Position numbers and translations under genes: made by a program. Positions 12,785 through 26,101 of a DNA stretch of 64,000 bases are shown one piece after another. Under the pieces are notes generated by a model. It did not search any database. It was not told the DNA's origin and saw nothing but the letters and a program-made list of their open reading frames with translations. Source of the DNA: Cocos nucifera (Eukaryota > Streptophyta > Magnoliopsida > Arecales > Arecaceae); contig QRFJ01000374.1 in assembly GCA_006176705.1 (NCBI GenBank), forward strand, positions 248,001-312,000, read 5' to 3'. Within the stretch, counting starts at the first letter, position 1; each line of letters opens with the position of its first letter.

Positions 12785-13926
12785 ATAAAAATATTTTTTA
12801 TTAAAAACTAGGCAGGAGAATATGTTTGCGTAAAAAGAAATTACAAAAATAAAGAAAAAAATTACAACTCTTATTCGAAGACTTCATCTATTCTCCTAGA
12901 ATTTAGCTCTTTAGCAATGCATGGCAGATGATCCGCTCGCCTCCGGCATCTTTAGAGCCCCTTGGATGAAGGACGGAAGAAGAAAGGAAGAAGAAAGAAG
13001 GAAGAGAGGAGGAGGAGAAGAGAAAAAGAGAGAAGAGAAGCTCTTTTTTCTCTGTTTTTGGCATAGAGGACTTGTCCTCAGGCTATGGAGGTAACGCTAT
13101 TTAAATAGAGGAGGAAATAGGGTCAACCAGGCTTTTTTCGAAGTCAAAAATTGAGTCTCGGTCGAATTTAAATGCCATGATAAATTTTGGCCATTGATTT
13201 GTGATCAAAAGCTCCAAAATTCTCTTAAAAACCATTGAAATTAGCTCTAGATTGTTTTTCAGCCATTGGATCGAAGCTAGGATGGTTTTAGATCGTCAAA
13301 TCATGCATCGGAGCCTAAAAAATTCTTATCCAATCAGGAGTGAATAACAGCCGTTAGATGCCAACTAGGAAAGATTGGAGTCATCCGTCTATGCTCAGAT
13401 CGCAGCCATCCATCAATGCTCGAATCTCAACCATCGGATCTAAATCGAGATCACTCTTAGCTACTAGATCGTGCTTTTACTATGCTTGTGGACCATTGTG
13501 GACCTAGCACACCGTAGACTCGAACCAATCGCCACGCGCTTGGCCCAATGAAATGATAAATTTGCCCCTATATGCCATGATGAAAATTGCATAGACCTCT
13601 TAGCAGTCTAGGTTTGCCATGTGGCGTGTGCCGATTAGCCGTGCCTACTGAGTTGGATGGTCCACATTTATTCCATGGATCGGTCGGTTGGTTCACCGTG
13701 CACCGATCTAATTTTTCTTATTTTTCTTTTATTTTAAACTTCTGGGCTTCATAACTTTTTTGTTTTAGCTTCGATTTGAGTAAAATTTATTGCATTGAAA
13801 CTCATAAATTGAGCTCTTCACATTGATAATTTTTTATAAAATATTAATAAAAATATTATTTTTTTAAATAAATATTAATTAATATATATTTTAATACTTT
13901 TATTTATTAAATTATAATAATTATCA
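12785..13926 (-). repeat. gypsy-1 3' LTR, diverged and probably truncated
   Basis: The upper end (AATTATCA then CACCCTCTAACTTGAG) matches the LTR start and polypurine tract of the gypsy-2 LTRs (CTTATCA then CACCCCCCAACTTAAG). Inside, the order of landmarks is the same: a short reddish-purine stretch, a GATCTGAGC-type region, CCACGTGG-like text, then AT-rich U3. Sequence identity is much lower than among the gypsy-2 LTRs. The lower end lacks the TGATAGGGACGCG terminus, so roughly 300 bp may be missing. Confidence 0.65.
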
Positions 13927-14184
13927 CACCCTCTAACTTGAGTTTTACTCATTCTCGAGTAAAAAAAAAAAATTAGAAGTATGTACCAACTCAATAAAAT
14001 GTAAAAATTTCTTCAGGTCATCTTAAAGTTAGTTGATACCTGGTTAGAAATGGAAGAAGTACATCATCGGATCATTAAATCCATCCCAAATAGTGGTTAA
14101 GTGAAGAACATAAAATTTAGAGCTTTTCTTTGATCAATTCTCCATCTTTATTCTTTAAATCCTCTATCTTTAGTATGAACTAGA

Positions 14185-14221
<37 letters not shown>

Positions 14222-15060
14222 CTAGTGCAATGTTTTAATCTCTTAAGCTTTCTACCTGATTCTTGTAGCGAGCTTTGGACCAATGACTCCCAAATCAATT
14301 GGCTTTAGGGCACTAGGTGTGGAACACTCATCGGACTTACTGACTCGAGTCAAATAGGCTACAGATTAAAACTAACTGTATAACAAGCTTCTTCACATTG
14401 TTCACTTTTTGACGCGAATAACATTGCTTACTTAGGCAACAGGACCTGGTTACCTGATGGAAGACTAATGTTTCAAACTTATTTTTTATTTTTTTTATAC
14501 ATTATTTTTTTAAACTTTTTTTTTTAATTCATACCCATATAAAGTAGATTCTTTATTAAATATAGGCTGAAAGAAGATTTTAGAATTACTCAAAAATTTA
14601 TTTTGTTCTAAACCTAATCGTTTATTGGGTTTTCTTAATAATTGGATCCTTAGTATTTCAAAAATTCTCTTGATTATTAATCAATCATCAATTAAAATAT
14701 CTAAAAAATTTTAAATTAGCATGAAATCAGGTACATAAGACTAATTATTACCATACTTGAAGACTTAAAATTTTTTTATTTATCCTTTCCCCTAACTTAA
14801 TTTTCATTATCCTCAATAGAGGAAATAGAGTGTGATAAATGACAAGAAAGTAATAAGAAAAGAGTTTGCCTGACTTAATATATTTTTTGTCTCGGTCTGG
14901 GCTTTAATTATTCTTCATCAACATGAGCTTATAGTTCTCCCCCCAACTTAGTCCTAATAGAAAGATAAATTAAAAAAAAAAATGTTAAAAGCAAAAACCT
15001 GGGTTGCCTCCTAGTAAGCACTAAGTTCAACGTCTTCAGTTGGAATTATCCAAAAATTAA
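13927..15060 (-). other. gypsy-1 polypurine tract and 3' untranslated region
   Basis: Begins with the polypurine tract (minus strand CTCAAGTTAGAGGGTG). It contains blocks shared with the gypsy-2 3' region (CTTAGGCAAC..GGACC.GGTTAC, CCAATGACTCCCAAA) and ends near GGGTTGCCTCCTAGTAAGC, typical of Athila-like elements. A (TA)n microsatellite lies at about 14189-14220. No gene. Confidence 0.65.
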
Positions 15061-16330
15061 TCCGAGTAGATAGGTTCGTGAAGAACTATAGCTTCATCAT
15101 TAGATTCAGTGGGTAGTTTCAAGAATGGTTTCAATCATTGTCTATTAACTTTAAAAGTAATACCATTACTTGGATTTTTAATTTTTATGGCCTCGTATGA
15201 GATGACTTTCTTAACTATATACGGATCAGTCCATCAAGATCTTAATTTATCAAAAAATAGGTGTAGCCTAGAATTATATAGAAGAACTTTTTGTCTAGGT
15301 GTAAAAGATTTTCTATTAATTACTTGGTTATGAAAAGCTTTAGCTCTTTCTTTATAAATTTTGGCATTTTTATAGGCTTCCTTCCTAATTTTCTTAAGTT
15401 CATTAATTTATAATTTTCTCATATCACCGGCTATGTCTAAGTTCATATTTAATTATTTAATGGCCCACGTTGCCCTATGTTCCAATTCTTCCAGCAAGTA
15501 ACATGCTTTACCAAATACAAGACTATATGGAGATATTTCTAAATTGGTCTTGAAAGCTGTGCAATATGCCTAGAGTGCATCTGTTAGTTTTAAAGATTAG
15601 TCTTTTCTACTTGCATTTACTATCTTTTCCAAAATTAGCTTTATTTGACGATTAGACAATTCAACTTGCCCACTCATCTGTGGATGATAAGGTGTGGCCA
15701 ATTTATGGATAATGTTATACTTCTTCATCAATGATGCAAAAGATTGATTACAGAAGTGTGTTCCATGATCACTGATAATAGCTCTAGGGGTACCAAATTG
15801 AGATAGGATATTTTCTTTAAGAAATTTTATAATAATCCTACTATCATTAGTTTTGCATGGTATTGCCTCTACCCACTTAGATACATAGTCTATGGCTACT
15901 AAGATGTATTCATACCTAAAAGATTTTGAAAATGGTCCCATGAAGTCTATTCCCCATACATCAAGAATTTCTACAATTAAAATTGGATTCATAGGCATCA
16001 TATCTTTCTTTGTGATCCGACCTATTTGTTGACACCTAGCATAATGTTTACAGTATTCATGGATATCTCTAAATAGGTTAGGCCAACAGAATCCACATTA
16101 GAGCACTTTAGCTATAGTCTTCTTAGCACTAAAATGATCAACATAAGCTTGGTCATAGCAAAAGGATAAAATGCTCCTAACTTCATCTAGGATGCATCTT
16201 CTTATGATTTGGTCAGGACATTGTTTGAATAAATGTGGATCATCCCAAATAAAATATTTATCTAAGAGAAAAATTTATTCTTATCCTCAGTGGTCTAGTG
16301 CATAGGAATTTGGCCGGTGGCTAAGAAATT
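15060..16330 (-). pseudogene. gypsy-1 integrase
   Basis: On the minus strand the order is: an HHCC-type zinc-binding region (about 16250-16010, with DHF..., H.YCKHYARCQQ); the catalytic core (16001-15597) with the first Asp in GIDFMGP, the second in SDHGTHF, and Glu in QVELSNRQ; and a C-terminal segment (to about 15060, RLHLFFDKLRS, TFKVNRQ, LKPFLK). The DDE triad is intact, but stops interrupt the frame at both ends of the core. Integrase inserts element cDNA into the chromosome. Confidence 0.85.
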
Positions 16331-16337
16331 TATCATG

Positions 16338-18166
16338 TCAGCATACCATGGTTCTGATGTTACTGACAACAATATTAACAGGTATGTCCTCAGTTGGTGT
16401 GATCATTAGATGAGATAAATGATCTACCACTATATTTTTTATACCTTTTTTATTTCTGATCTCTAGATCAAATTCTTGCAAAAGTAAGATCCATCTAATT
16501 AGGCATGCCTTAGCATCTTTCTTTGAGAGAAGATACCTAATAGCTGAGTGATCAGTATAGATAATAACATGAGAACCTACTAAGTAGGACCTAAATTTTT
16601 CTAATGCAAATACCACAACTAAAAATTCTTTTTCAGTAGTTGAGTAATTAAGCTGTGCTTCATTTAAAGTCCTGCTAGCATAATAGATCACTCGAGATAA
16701 CTTATCTATCTTTTGACCTAAGACAGCTCCTATGGCATGATCAGACACATCGCACATGAGCTCAAAAGGTTGAGTCCAAATAGGTGGATGAATAATTGGG
16801 GTCGAAGTTAATTCTTTCTTTAGACTTTCAAAGGACTCAAGACATTTAGGTGTGAAGTCAAATTTGGCATCTTTAGCTAATAGGTTAGTTAATGATCGAG
16901 CCATTTTGCTAAAGTTTTTGATAAATCTTCTATAGAATCCAACATGTCCAAGAAAAGAGTAAACTTTTTTTACTGATCTGGGTGGTGAAAGGTTTTCAAT
17001 TAAATCTATCTTGGCTTTATCTACTTCTATACATCATTTTGAAATCACATGACCAAGGACTATGCCTTAACCATAAACTAGCATTTTTCTCAATTTAGAA
17101 CTAGATGCTTCTCCTTAAATCTTTCTAAGACTAGCTTAGGATGATGAAAACAATCAGTGAAGGTGGATCCAAAGATGGAGAAGTCATCCATAAAGATTTT
17201 AAGAAATCTTTCAACCATGTCTAAGAAAATACTAGTCATGTATCTTTGAAAAGTAGCTGGTGTATTACATAACCCAAAGGGCATGCATCTGTAGTCCATA
17301 CAAGTAGGTAAAGGTAGTCTTTTCTTGATCTTCAGAGGCTATAGAAATCTGGTTATATCTGGAATATCCATCCAGAAAATAATAAAAATCATGTCTTGTT
17401 AAGCATTCTAACATGTGGTCTATGAAGGGCAGTGGAAAATGGTTCTTTCAGATGGCTGTATTTAACTTTCTATAGTCGATGCACCCCTCCATCTAGTTCA
17501 AACTCTTATTGGGACCAATTCATCATTATCATTCTGAATTACAGTAACTCCTGACTTCTTGGGTACCACTTGTACTGGGCTTACCCATGAACTATTTGAG
17601 ATTGAATATATTATTCCATTATCAAAAAATTTTATTATTTCTTTCTTTACAATCTCTTTCATGGTTGGGTTAAGTCTTCTTTGGGGATCACATTTTAGCT
17701 TAGCTTTCTCTAATAGATGAATTCTATGTTGAACAATTGAGGGGCTAATTTTCTTTAAATCAGCCATGGTCCATCCTAATGCTTCTTTATTTTTCTTAAG
17801 AATAGTCAATAATTCTCCCTCTTGTATAGGATCTAGGTCCACTGAAATTATTACTAGCAAAGTTTCTGATGGACCTAGGTATGCATATTTCAGGTGTTTA
17901 GGAAGTGTTTTTAATTCTATCTTGGGTATTTCCTCCACTAATGGTCTAGACAATGGTTCAACTAAAGGCTCCCATCTAAGTTTCATGTTGACTGTGGCTA
18001 AATCATTGACCTCCTTGACTTCTCCACAATTTTGATTCATCCATAGTTCCATATCAGATTTTTCATTACTTAGGTTAATTGGTTCATAAACTTTGTCCTG
18101 TATTAAGTTCAGGTCACCTACTTGATTTGTTTCAAATAGATTAAAAATATTTAGATCTGTGGTCAT
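16338..18166 (-). pseudogene. gypsy-1 reverse transcriptase and RNase H
   Basis: 18166-17498 is the protease-RT linker and RT fingers (LKKNKEALGWTMADLK, SPVQVVPKKSG). 17299-17090 holds the palm (MPFGLCNTPATFQ, then FMDDFS, the YMDDFS-type active site). 16904-16338 holds connection and RNase H (FELMCDVSD, GAVLGQ, TTEKEFL, YTDHSAIRYL, DHLSHL). Frameshifts near 17.4 kb and 17.05 kb split the polyprotein. The domain order RT-RNase H-integrase marks it as Ty3/gypsy. Confidence 0.88.
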
Positions 18167-18249
18167 ATTACCAAAGAAAAGTTTTATTAGTCCATTTTGA
18201 TAATTGATTTGAGCGTTGGCTGTGGCTAGAAATGGTCTACCTAGTATAA

Positions 18250-18678
18250 CTAGAATATGACAATTAAGATTTGATATGGTTCAATTTCTAAAATTATGAA
18301 ATCTACTGGGTAGATGAAATCACCAACCTTAATTAATACATCCTCTACTATTTTTCTTGGTACTTTCAAAGATTGATTTGCTAATTGTAAAGTCATTCCT
18401 GTAGGCTTTAATTTTTCCAACTCTAAATTTTCATAAATTGAATAAGGTAGCATGTTGACACTCACCCCTAGGTCTAATAAAGCCTTATCAATGAGTGTTT
18501 TTCCTACGATGCAAGAAATAATGGGAGACCCTAGATCTTTGTATTTTACTGGCACATGGTTTGACAGATATGAACTCACACTAGCTATTAGGAAGACTCT
18601 CTTAAGTACATTGATAGTCTTTTTTCTAGTACATAAATCCTTCATAAATTTAGCATATGTTAGAATTTGTTGGATCAT
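18250..18678 (-). pseudogene. gypsy-1 aspartic protease
   Basis: Pepsin-like retroelement protease: ALLDLGVSVNMLPYSIY is the active-site loop (usual D-S/T-G reads D-L-G, a changed key residue), followed by LQLANQS and VGDFIYPVDFIIL. It lies between gag and RT on the minus strand. Confidence 0.8.
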
Positions 18679-18699
18679 GTCTAATAAGGGAATATTTAC

Positions 18700-20264
18700 T
18701 TTAACTTGTTTAAAGACTTTCAGAATTTTGTCTAGTGGGACTGAGTTTCGGTTGGACTTAAGTCTATTAGAAAAGGATGCTACAATCTTGGCTATTGGTC
18801 TAATTAATTCTGGTGTGGGCTCTGCTAGTGAATCAAGTTCTATTTCTTTAGGCTCTTCAAACTGGTTTTGTTCAGATGTTGGTTCAGATAGTGAGTCTTC
18901 TATTTCTTTAGGTGCTTCAGATTACCCACATGATTGTCTATTTATTTTTCAGATCTTAGTATATGGATAGCATTTAATTGATTGATTTGGGGCCCTTGTT
19001 GTGGTCTTTGGTTGTTTTGGATTCTAGGGTTAGCCTCGGGTTGACTTGGTAATTTATCCTTTTCTCTTTCACTAAGTTTCATAGCTATCTGATCTAACTA
19101 CATTTCTAAATGGATAATGCCTTGGGAGTTTGAATTTATGACTTGAAAATTTGATGGTAGCAATTAACCAGTAGTTTGCATAAAAGTATTAAGGGTATTT
19201 TCCAAAGAGTCTAATTTCTTTTCATTATTGTTTAAGCCTGGTGGGCTGTTTAGCATAGGGTTAGGCTTTGGATTTGACTGGTTGGAGCTAGGACCACCTA
19301 CCTTCAAATCTTGTAACCATGAAAAATTAGGATGGTTTTTCCATCCTGGATTATAAGTGGATGCATAGGGATTATTATTTGGTCTTTGATATGCTGCATT
19401 CATCTATGCATAATCATTATCAGTCTAGTTCATCAGGAGGAGACATTCTTCTATGACATGGTCTGGTGCACTACATCCATTACATATAGATGCAGATACT
19501 TGGTTTACATTGGCTTATCTCTTTAATTCTAAGGCCTCAAATTTTCGTTGCAATAAGGCAATTTTGGATTCTAAAGCTAGGGTTGATGGAACTTGATGTA
19601 TACCACCTCTTGTTGGCATAGGTTCCCTAGTTATCTTCCATTGCAAACTTTTTTCTACTAAATCTTCTAAAAATTGCCAGGCCTCATTGGCTTCTTTATA
19701 CATGAATTGGCCCAGGCACATTGACTCTAGCATGGTTCTTGAATTTAGTTCTAGACCTTCATAAATTATTTGACACAACCTCCAAGTTTCTATCCCATGA
19801 TGTGGGCATTGGCTTAAGAGATTCTTAAAATAGTCTAAACATTTCCAGAATGATTCACCCTCTAACTAGTAGAATTGGTTAATTTCATTCCTTAATTTTG
19901 CTATTTTATGATGAGGAAAGAATTTTCTTAAGAATAGTTTGACAAATCCATCCCATGTAGTGATTAAATGGTTGGGCAGACTATATGGCTATTTTTTTGC
20001 ATTCTCCTTAAGGGCAAAATTAATTAGTCTTAGTTTAATGGCATCCTCCGAGAGCTGGTGTATTCTCATGGTGTCACATACTTCCTCAAATTATCTAATA
20101 AAAATATATGCATCTTCAATCCCAGTGAATTTAGGAAGCATGTTGATGATTTGAGGTTTAATCTGAAAATTGGGTGCATTGGTCTAGGGTAGTCAAATAC
20201 AAGATGGTTGGGCTGAGCCCACAGGATAGCAAAGGTCCATTAGGATTTGAGGTTCTTGATCCAT
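18700..20264 (-). pseudogene. gypsy-1 gag, Athila-like
   Basis: Starts near MDQEPQILMDL (start codon at 20264). The retrotransposon gag domain follows (LPKFTGIEDAY, YSLPNHLITTWDGFVKLFLRKFFP, IYEGLELNSRTMLESM, ANEAWQFLEDL). Next come a decayed zinc-binding region and NNPYASTYNPGWKNHPNFSW (19403-19164), a signature of Athila-type Gag. Stops break it into at least three frames. It would form the particle shell. Confidence 0.82.
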
Positions 20265-21323
20265 AGTGGATTCAGAAATATCTTAGATTAGGAAAGGGTT
20301 TGGATCTATTCTTACTAATCGACTAGATTTTCTTTTCTAGATTGCTAGTTTATAAACTTATTATATATATTACTATTTTATTATTTTTTTAAATTTTTAG
20401 AGAGATGAGAGAAAAGAAAGAAGAGGGTTCTAAAGATGAGTCCTAAGGAGTCCTAAATCTAAAGATGATAGAGGAGAAGAGTGCTTTAATTAGGGTTTGA
20501 ATTTTAATGATAAATAAGTTAAACAAGGATGGACTATCTATCCCTGGATCTAGACAGCTCCTAACTATTTCAAGATTACCTTCAAGCACTCCAAGTTCAA
20601 ATCTGGCTAACTAACTCGATCAGGTAAGTATAAGATATGGGAGGTTTTCTGCTCGTTGCTTTTCTTAGACGTCAACTAAGTTGGTCAGGTCAAACAATGG
20701 AACCAATTGAAAACCACAATCTTTGAACCATTTGCCTTAGACACCGAGCAATTAACAAACCTGAACCCAATCTAACTCTAGAATTTTCTTATCTTATTGA
20801 GCTCGAATATCCTTAGGGGCCAATGTCTAATTGATTTTAAATTAAGATCTAGGTCAATGCAATATGAAGGATGGTGATTTATGGGCTAAGGAAGGATGAT
20901 GAAATCTCCATCTTATCTTATTTCATGTGTTATGCCCTTAAAGTATATTATGAATATGCAATGCAAACAAAACAAGGTATCCAAATATATTAAAAATTAA
21001 TTTTTATTTTATATTTATGGTTATACTAAATTAATTAAGTGTTATGAGATGTCAGTTGGTTTTTTAGGATTTATAGTTTTATCTTTTTATAGATATATTT
21101 TAAGTGTTTGATTTATTTGATTTTACAAAAGAAAGTAAATTCAAGTAATTAAGTCTCAAGAAGTAATAAATTAGTCTAAACTATAGAAAGCAAGAAAGAA
21201 GTTATGACAGATAGTATTAAATTAAATAAAACTAAATAGCAATAAATTTTTTTATTTATTTATATTAAATTAATTTATTTATTTTTAATTAATTAAAGTA
21301 ACTATGCTATAATCTCTGACAAC
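20265..21323 (-). other. gypsy-1 untranslated leader, partial
   Basis: Matches the gypsy-2 leader in order (CTAGACAGCTCCTAACT, TTGCCTTAGACACC, GGGCTAAGGAAGG.TGAT). It runs into the N gap before the expected PBS. No gene. Confidence 0.7.
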
Positions 21324-22301
21324 NNNNNNNNNNNNNNNNNNNNNNNNNNNNNNNNNNNNNNNNNNNNNNNNNNNNNNNNNNNNNNNNNNNNNNNNNNNNN
21401 NNNNNNNNNNNNNNNNNNNNNNNNNNNNNNNNNNNNNNNNNNNNNNNNNNNNNNNNNNNNNNNNNNNNNNNNNNNNNNNNNNNNNNNNNNNNNNNNNNNN
21501 NNNNNNNNNNNNNNNNNNNNNNNNNNNNNNNNNNNNNNNNNNNNNNNNNNNNNNNNNNNNNNNNNNNNNNNNNNNNNNNNNNNNNNNNNNNNNNNNNNNN
21601 NNNNNNNNNNNNNNNNNNNNNNNNNNNNNNNNNNNNNNNNNNNNNNNNNNNNNNNNNNNNNNNNNNNNNNNNNNNNNNNNNNNNNNNNNNNNNNNNNNNN
21701 NNNNNNNNNNNNNNNNNNNNNNNNNNNNNNNNNNNNNNNNNNNNNNNNNNNNNNNNNNNNNNNNNNNNNNNNNNNNNNNNNNNNNNNNNNNNNNNNNNNN
21801 NNNNNNNNNNNNNNNNNNNNNNNNNNNNNNNNNNNNNNNNNNNNNNNNNNNNNNNNNNNNNNNNNNNNNNNNNNNNNNNNNNNNNNNNNNNNNNNNNNNN
21901 NNNNNNNNNNNNNNNNNNNNNNNNNNNNNNNNNNNNNNNNNNNNNNNNNNNNNNNNNNNNNNNNNNNNNNNNNNNNNNNNNNNNNNNNNNNNNNNNNNNN
22001 NNNNNNNNNNNNNNNNNNNNNNNNNNNNNNNNNNNNNNNNNNNNNNNNNNNNNNNNNNNNNNNNNNNNNNNNNNNNNNNNNNNNNNNNNNNNNNNNNNNN
22101 NNNNNNNNNNNNNNNNNNNNNNNNNNNNNNNNNNNNNNNNNNNNNNNNNNNNNNNNNNNNNNNNNNNNNNNNNNNNNNNNNNNNNNNNNNNNNNNNNNNN
22201 NNNNNNNNNNNNNNNNNNNNNNNNNNNNNNNNNNNNNNNNNNNNNNNNNNNNNNNNNNNNNNNNNNNNNNNNNNNNNNNNNNNNNNNNNNNNNNNNNNNN
22301 N
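21324..22301. other. assembly gap (978 N)
   Basis: Unknown bases. The run sits where the gypsy-1 PBS and 5' LTR are expected and where copia-2 gag and protease could also lie. The true length may differ from 978. Confidence 0.99.
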
Positions 22302-22302
22302 T

Positions 22303-23917
22303 TGATAGGAACGCGATGTTGTCGTTAAGACACCGTGTTTATCAGTTTAATCCGACTTCTTAAAATCATTAAAAATGCGTAGATAGTAGTGAGTCGGGTC
22401 GAATCCACAGGGAAGGTAGTGTTTTTAGATTTGAAATCTTTGATTTTTGAAAAGAAAAAAAGAAAAGAGATTTGAGTTTTGGAATCAAAAGTGAAGTCGG
22501 AAAAATAAAAAGCAAAAATTAAAAGGATGCAGGAATTTAAACTTGGTACTAAGATCTACTAGTTAGATCTTAGCATCTACTTGCAAAGCAATAATAATTA
22601 AAGTGCAGAAATTAAATTACAATAAAAATAAAAAGCAAGAAATTAAAATGCAAAAATAAAATTTTTATTAATTAAAATTTTAGAATTTAAATACATAAAA
22701 TTTAAAAAAAAAAATAAAATAGCCTGATCTCTGATCTTGGATCGGCATTGGCAGAAAGATGGTGTAGAAGCTCGGCTCTTCTTCTCGGCACCCGTTGCTT
22801 CGAAGCAGCCTTTAACCCATAGCCTGGCTTCGCCCTGTACCAAAGCTTCACCTTGATCGGAGATGTTCAATTTTTGATGGCCTGGGGTCCTTTTTATAGA
22901 GCTAGGAGGGCTGGATATTTTTTCTAAAGGCAATATGGGACTAATAGCCTTTGTAATCATAAAAATACAAAGAAATTTGGATAAAATTTGAATCAAAATA
23001 GCTCTGATATGACTCTGCTAAATCTGATAAAATCCAGCCATTCAACAGGAATCCAACGGTCCAAAAATCATCAAAATCGGATGCAGATAAGCTCAGATCG
23101 GGTCGGATTAAATTCTGGCCGTTGGATCGCGCTTGATCGAGGAAATCTGGCCGCAAATCGTGCTTCGGGAGTCTTGATCACCGCCGGCAGCATTCTGGAC
23201 CGTCGGATCATCGCCTGGATCGAGCGCTGCCATCCGATGGTGATCCGCGTGATGTTTGTATCTGAATAAAATTCGGAAGCAACCACAGCCGTCCGATCCT
23301 GACCGCAAACAACCACATCCGTCCGATCGCGCAATAACTGTTCCCATGGACCGCGTGGACCGGCCGCACCGCACACCGCAACCAATCAGCGCCGCTGTTG
23401 TCGGACGAAAAGACTAAATTACCCTTGTGAGCCGCGATAAATTTCTGTAGACCCTTAAGGGGTCTAGGTCCACCACGTGGCAATCTCTGATTCGCCGGAA
23501 TTTGCTGAGCTGGCGGTCCACGCCTAGATCGTGGACCGGCTGATGGCTTCAACGGCTGAGTCGGCTTGATGGCTTGGCTTGGCTTGGTGGCTCGGCTTGC
23601 GGAGCCGGCTGAGCCGTTTTCTTTTTTTTATTTAATTTTTATTTATTTTATATTTTTAAAAATTCATATCTTTTTCATTTTAGCTCCGTTTTACTTGAAA
23701 TTTATTTCGTTGTGATCAAAAAAATGAGCTCTTTCTATTGATAATAAAATTTTATTTTTTAATTTTTATTATTTTTATTATTTTTTAATTAATTTTTTAA
23801 TTAATAAAAATATGAATTTTTTAAAAATTATATATAAATTGATTATTAATTCTTAAAAATTAATATCAATTAATTGATAAATTAATACTTTTATTGGTGA
23901 ATTTATGATGCTTATCA
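22303..23917 (-). repeat. gypsy-2 LTR A (1615 bp)
   Basis: Plus-strand ends TGATAGGAACGCG and GCTTATCA give terminal inverted TGATA/TATCA. The middle (22730-23600) is a GC-rich block with GCCGTTGGATC and ACGTGG words surrounded by AT-rich flanks. Open frames on both strands of this block recur in LTRs B and C only because the LTR is repeated; they are not genes. Confidence 0.9.
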
Positions 23918-24539
23918 CACCCCCCAACTTAAGCTTTGCTCGTCCTCGAGTAAAGAAAGAATTTAGTTTTAAATACCTTTTAACTTTAGAGTTTCGAATT
24001 TTACCTAAGCAATTTTCAAAATGGCCATTGATATTCAGTAGAGCTTAAATGAGATATATCATTGGGGTATTAATACTTATCAATAGAAAAATTAAGTAAA
24101 GAACATTAAATTTTTCAGAACTTTTTCTAAATTATTCCACTTTTATCTCTGATTTGTCTAAACTTTCATATAGGCAGGTGTATTGCTACTTCCATCCTTC
24201 ATTTATTAATTTTTATTTTCACATTGCCCACTTTTTGATGCGAATATCATTGCTTACTTAGGCAACGGGACCCGGTTACTCGGTGGGAAACCAATGTTTT
24301 TTTTTTTTTTTTTTTTTTTTTAACGTTGTACCACTATTGAGTGTCTTAACTCCTTAAGCTTTCTATTTGATCCATGTAGCGAGTCTTGGGCCAATGAAAG
24401 TTGGCTTTCTTATAGAATACCCCTTTACTTCGAATCAAATAGGCTACGAGTTAAGACTAGCTTTGAGCTTCTTTGCCCTTACCTTTTGGAAACTCAATTG
24501 CTTAGGCAAAGACGGTTACTCCCTTCATTTCGGGGGTAT
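23918..24539 (-). other. gypsy-2 polypurine tract and shortened 3' region between LTRs A and B
   Basis: CACCCCCCAACTTAAG (plus strand) is the polypurine tract. The rest is a shortened copy of 26102-26770 with several small internal losses and a T run at about 24298-24321. It joins LTR B abruptly at about 24540. Confidence 0.8.
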
Positions 24540-26101
24540 TAATCCGACTTCTTAAAATCATTAAAAATGCGTAGATAGTAGTGAGTCGGGTCGAATCCAT
24601 AGGGAAGGTAGTGTTTTTAGATTTGAAATCTTTGATTTTATAAAAGAAAAAAGAAAAGAGAAGAGTTTTGGGATCAAAAGTGAAGTCGGAAAATAAAAAA
24701 AAGCAAAAATTAAAAGGTGCAGAAATTTAAACTTGGTACTAAGATCTACTAGTTAGATCTTAGCATCTACTTGCAAAGCAATAATTTAAAGTGCAGAAAT
24801 TAAATTACAATAAAAAGCAAGAAATTAAAATGCAAAAATAAAATTTTTATTAATTAAAATTTTAGAATTTAAATACATAAAATTTAAAAAAATAAAATAA
24901 AATAGCCTGATCTCTGATCTTGGATCGGCATTGGCAGAAAGATGGTGTAGAAGCTCGGCTCTTCTTCTCGGCACCCGTTGCTTCGAAGCAGCCTTTAACC
25001 CATAGCCTGGCTTCGCCCTGTACCAAAGCTTCACCTTGATCGGAGATGTTAATTTTTGATGGCCTGGGGTCCTTTTTATAGAGCTAGGAGGGCTGGATAT
25101 TTTTTCTAAAGGCAATATGGGACTAATAGCCTTTGTAATCATAAAAATACAAAGAAATTTGGATAAAATTTGAATCAAAATAGCTCTGATATGACTCTGA
25201 TAAATCTGATAAAATCCAGCCATTCAACAGGAATCCAACGGTCCAAAAATCATCAAAATCGGATGCAGATAAGCTCAGATCGGGTCGGATTAAATTCTGG
25301 CCGTTGGATCGCGCTTGATCGAGGAAATCTGGCCGCAAATCGCGCTTCGGGAGTCTTGATCACCGCCGGCAGCATTCTGGACCGTCGGATCATCGCCTGG
25401 ATCGAGCGCTGCCATCCGATGGTGATCCGCGTGATGTTTGTATCTGAATAAAATTCGGAAGCAACCACAGCCGTCCGATCCTGACCGCAAACAACCACAT
25501 CCGTCCGATCGCGCAATAACTGTTCCCATGGACCGCGTGGACCGGCCGCACCGCACACCGCAACCAATCAGCGCCGCTGTTGTCGGACGAAAAGACTAAA
25601 TTACCCTTGTGAGCCGCGATAAATTTCTGTAGACCCTTAAGGGGTCTAGGTCCACCACGTGGCAATCTCTGATTCGCCGGAATTTGCTGAGCTGGCGGTC
25701 CACGCCTAGATCGTGGACCGGCTGATGGCTTCAATGGCTGAGTCGGCTTGATGGCTTGGCTTGGCTTGGTGGCTCGGCTTACGGAGCCGGCTGAGCCATT
25801 TTCTTTTTTTTATTTAATTTTTATTTATTTTATATTCTTTAAAAATTCATATCTTTTTCATTTTAGCTCCGTTTTACTTGAAATTTATTTCGTTGTGATC
25901 AAAAAAATGAGCTCTTTCTATTGATAATAAAATTTTATTTTTTAATTTTTATTATTTTTTATTATTTTTTAATTAATTTTTTAATTAATAAAAATATGAA
26001 TTTTTCAAAAATTATATATAAATTGATTATTAATTCTTAAAAATTAATATAAATTAATTAATAAATTAATACTTTTATTGATGAATTTATTATGCTTATC
26101 A
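24540..26101 (-). repeat. gypsy-2 LTR B, lacking about 37 terminal bp
   Basis: Nearly identical to LTRs A and C, but it begins at AATCCGACTTCTT, so the TGATAGGGACGCG terminus next to the PBS side is missing. This is the expected scar of recombination or deletion joining two copies. Confidence 0.9.

Noticed and set aside
22643..23552. Overlapping open frames on both strands, repeated at 24825-25734 and 30356-31272
   Set aside because: They lie wholly inside the GC-rich middle of the three gypsy-2 LTRs, have no recognisable domain, and repeat only because the LTR repeats.
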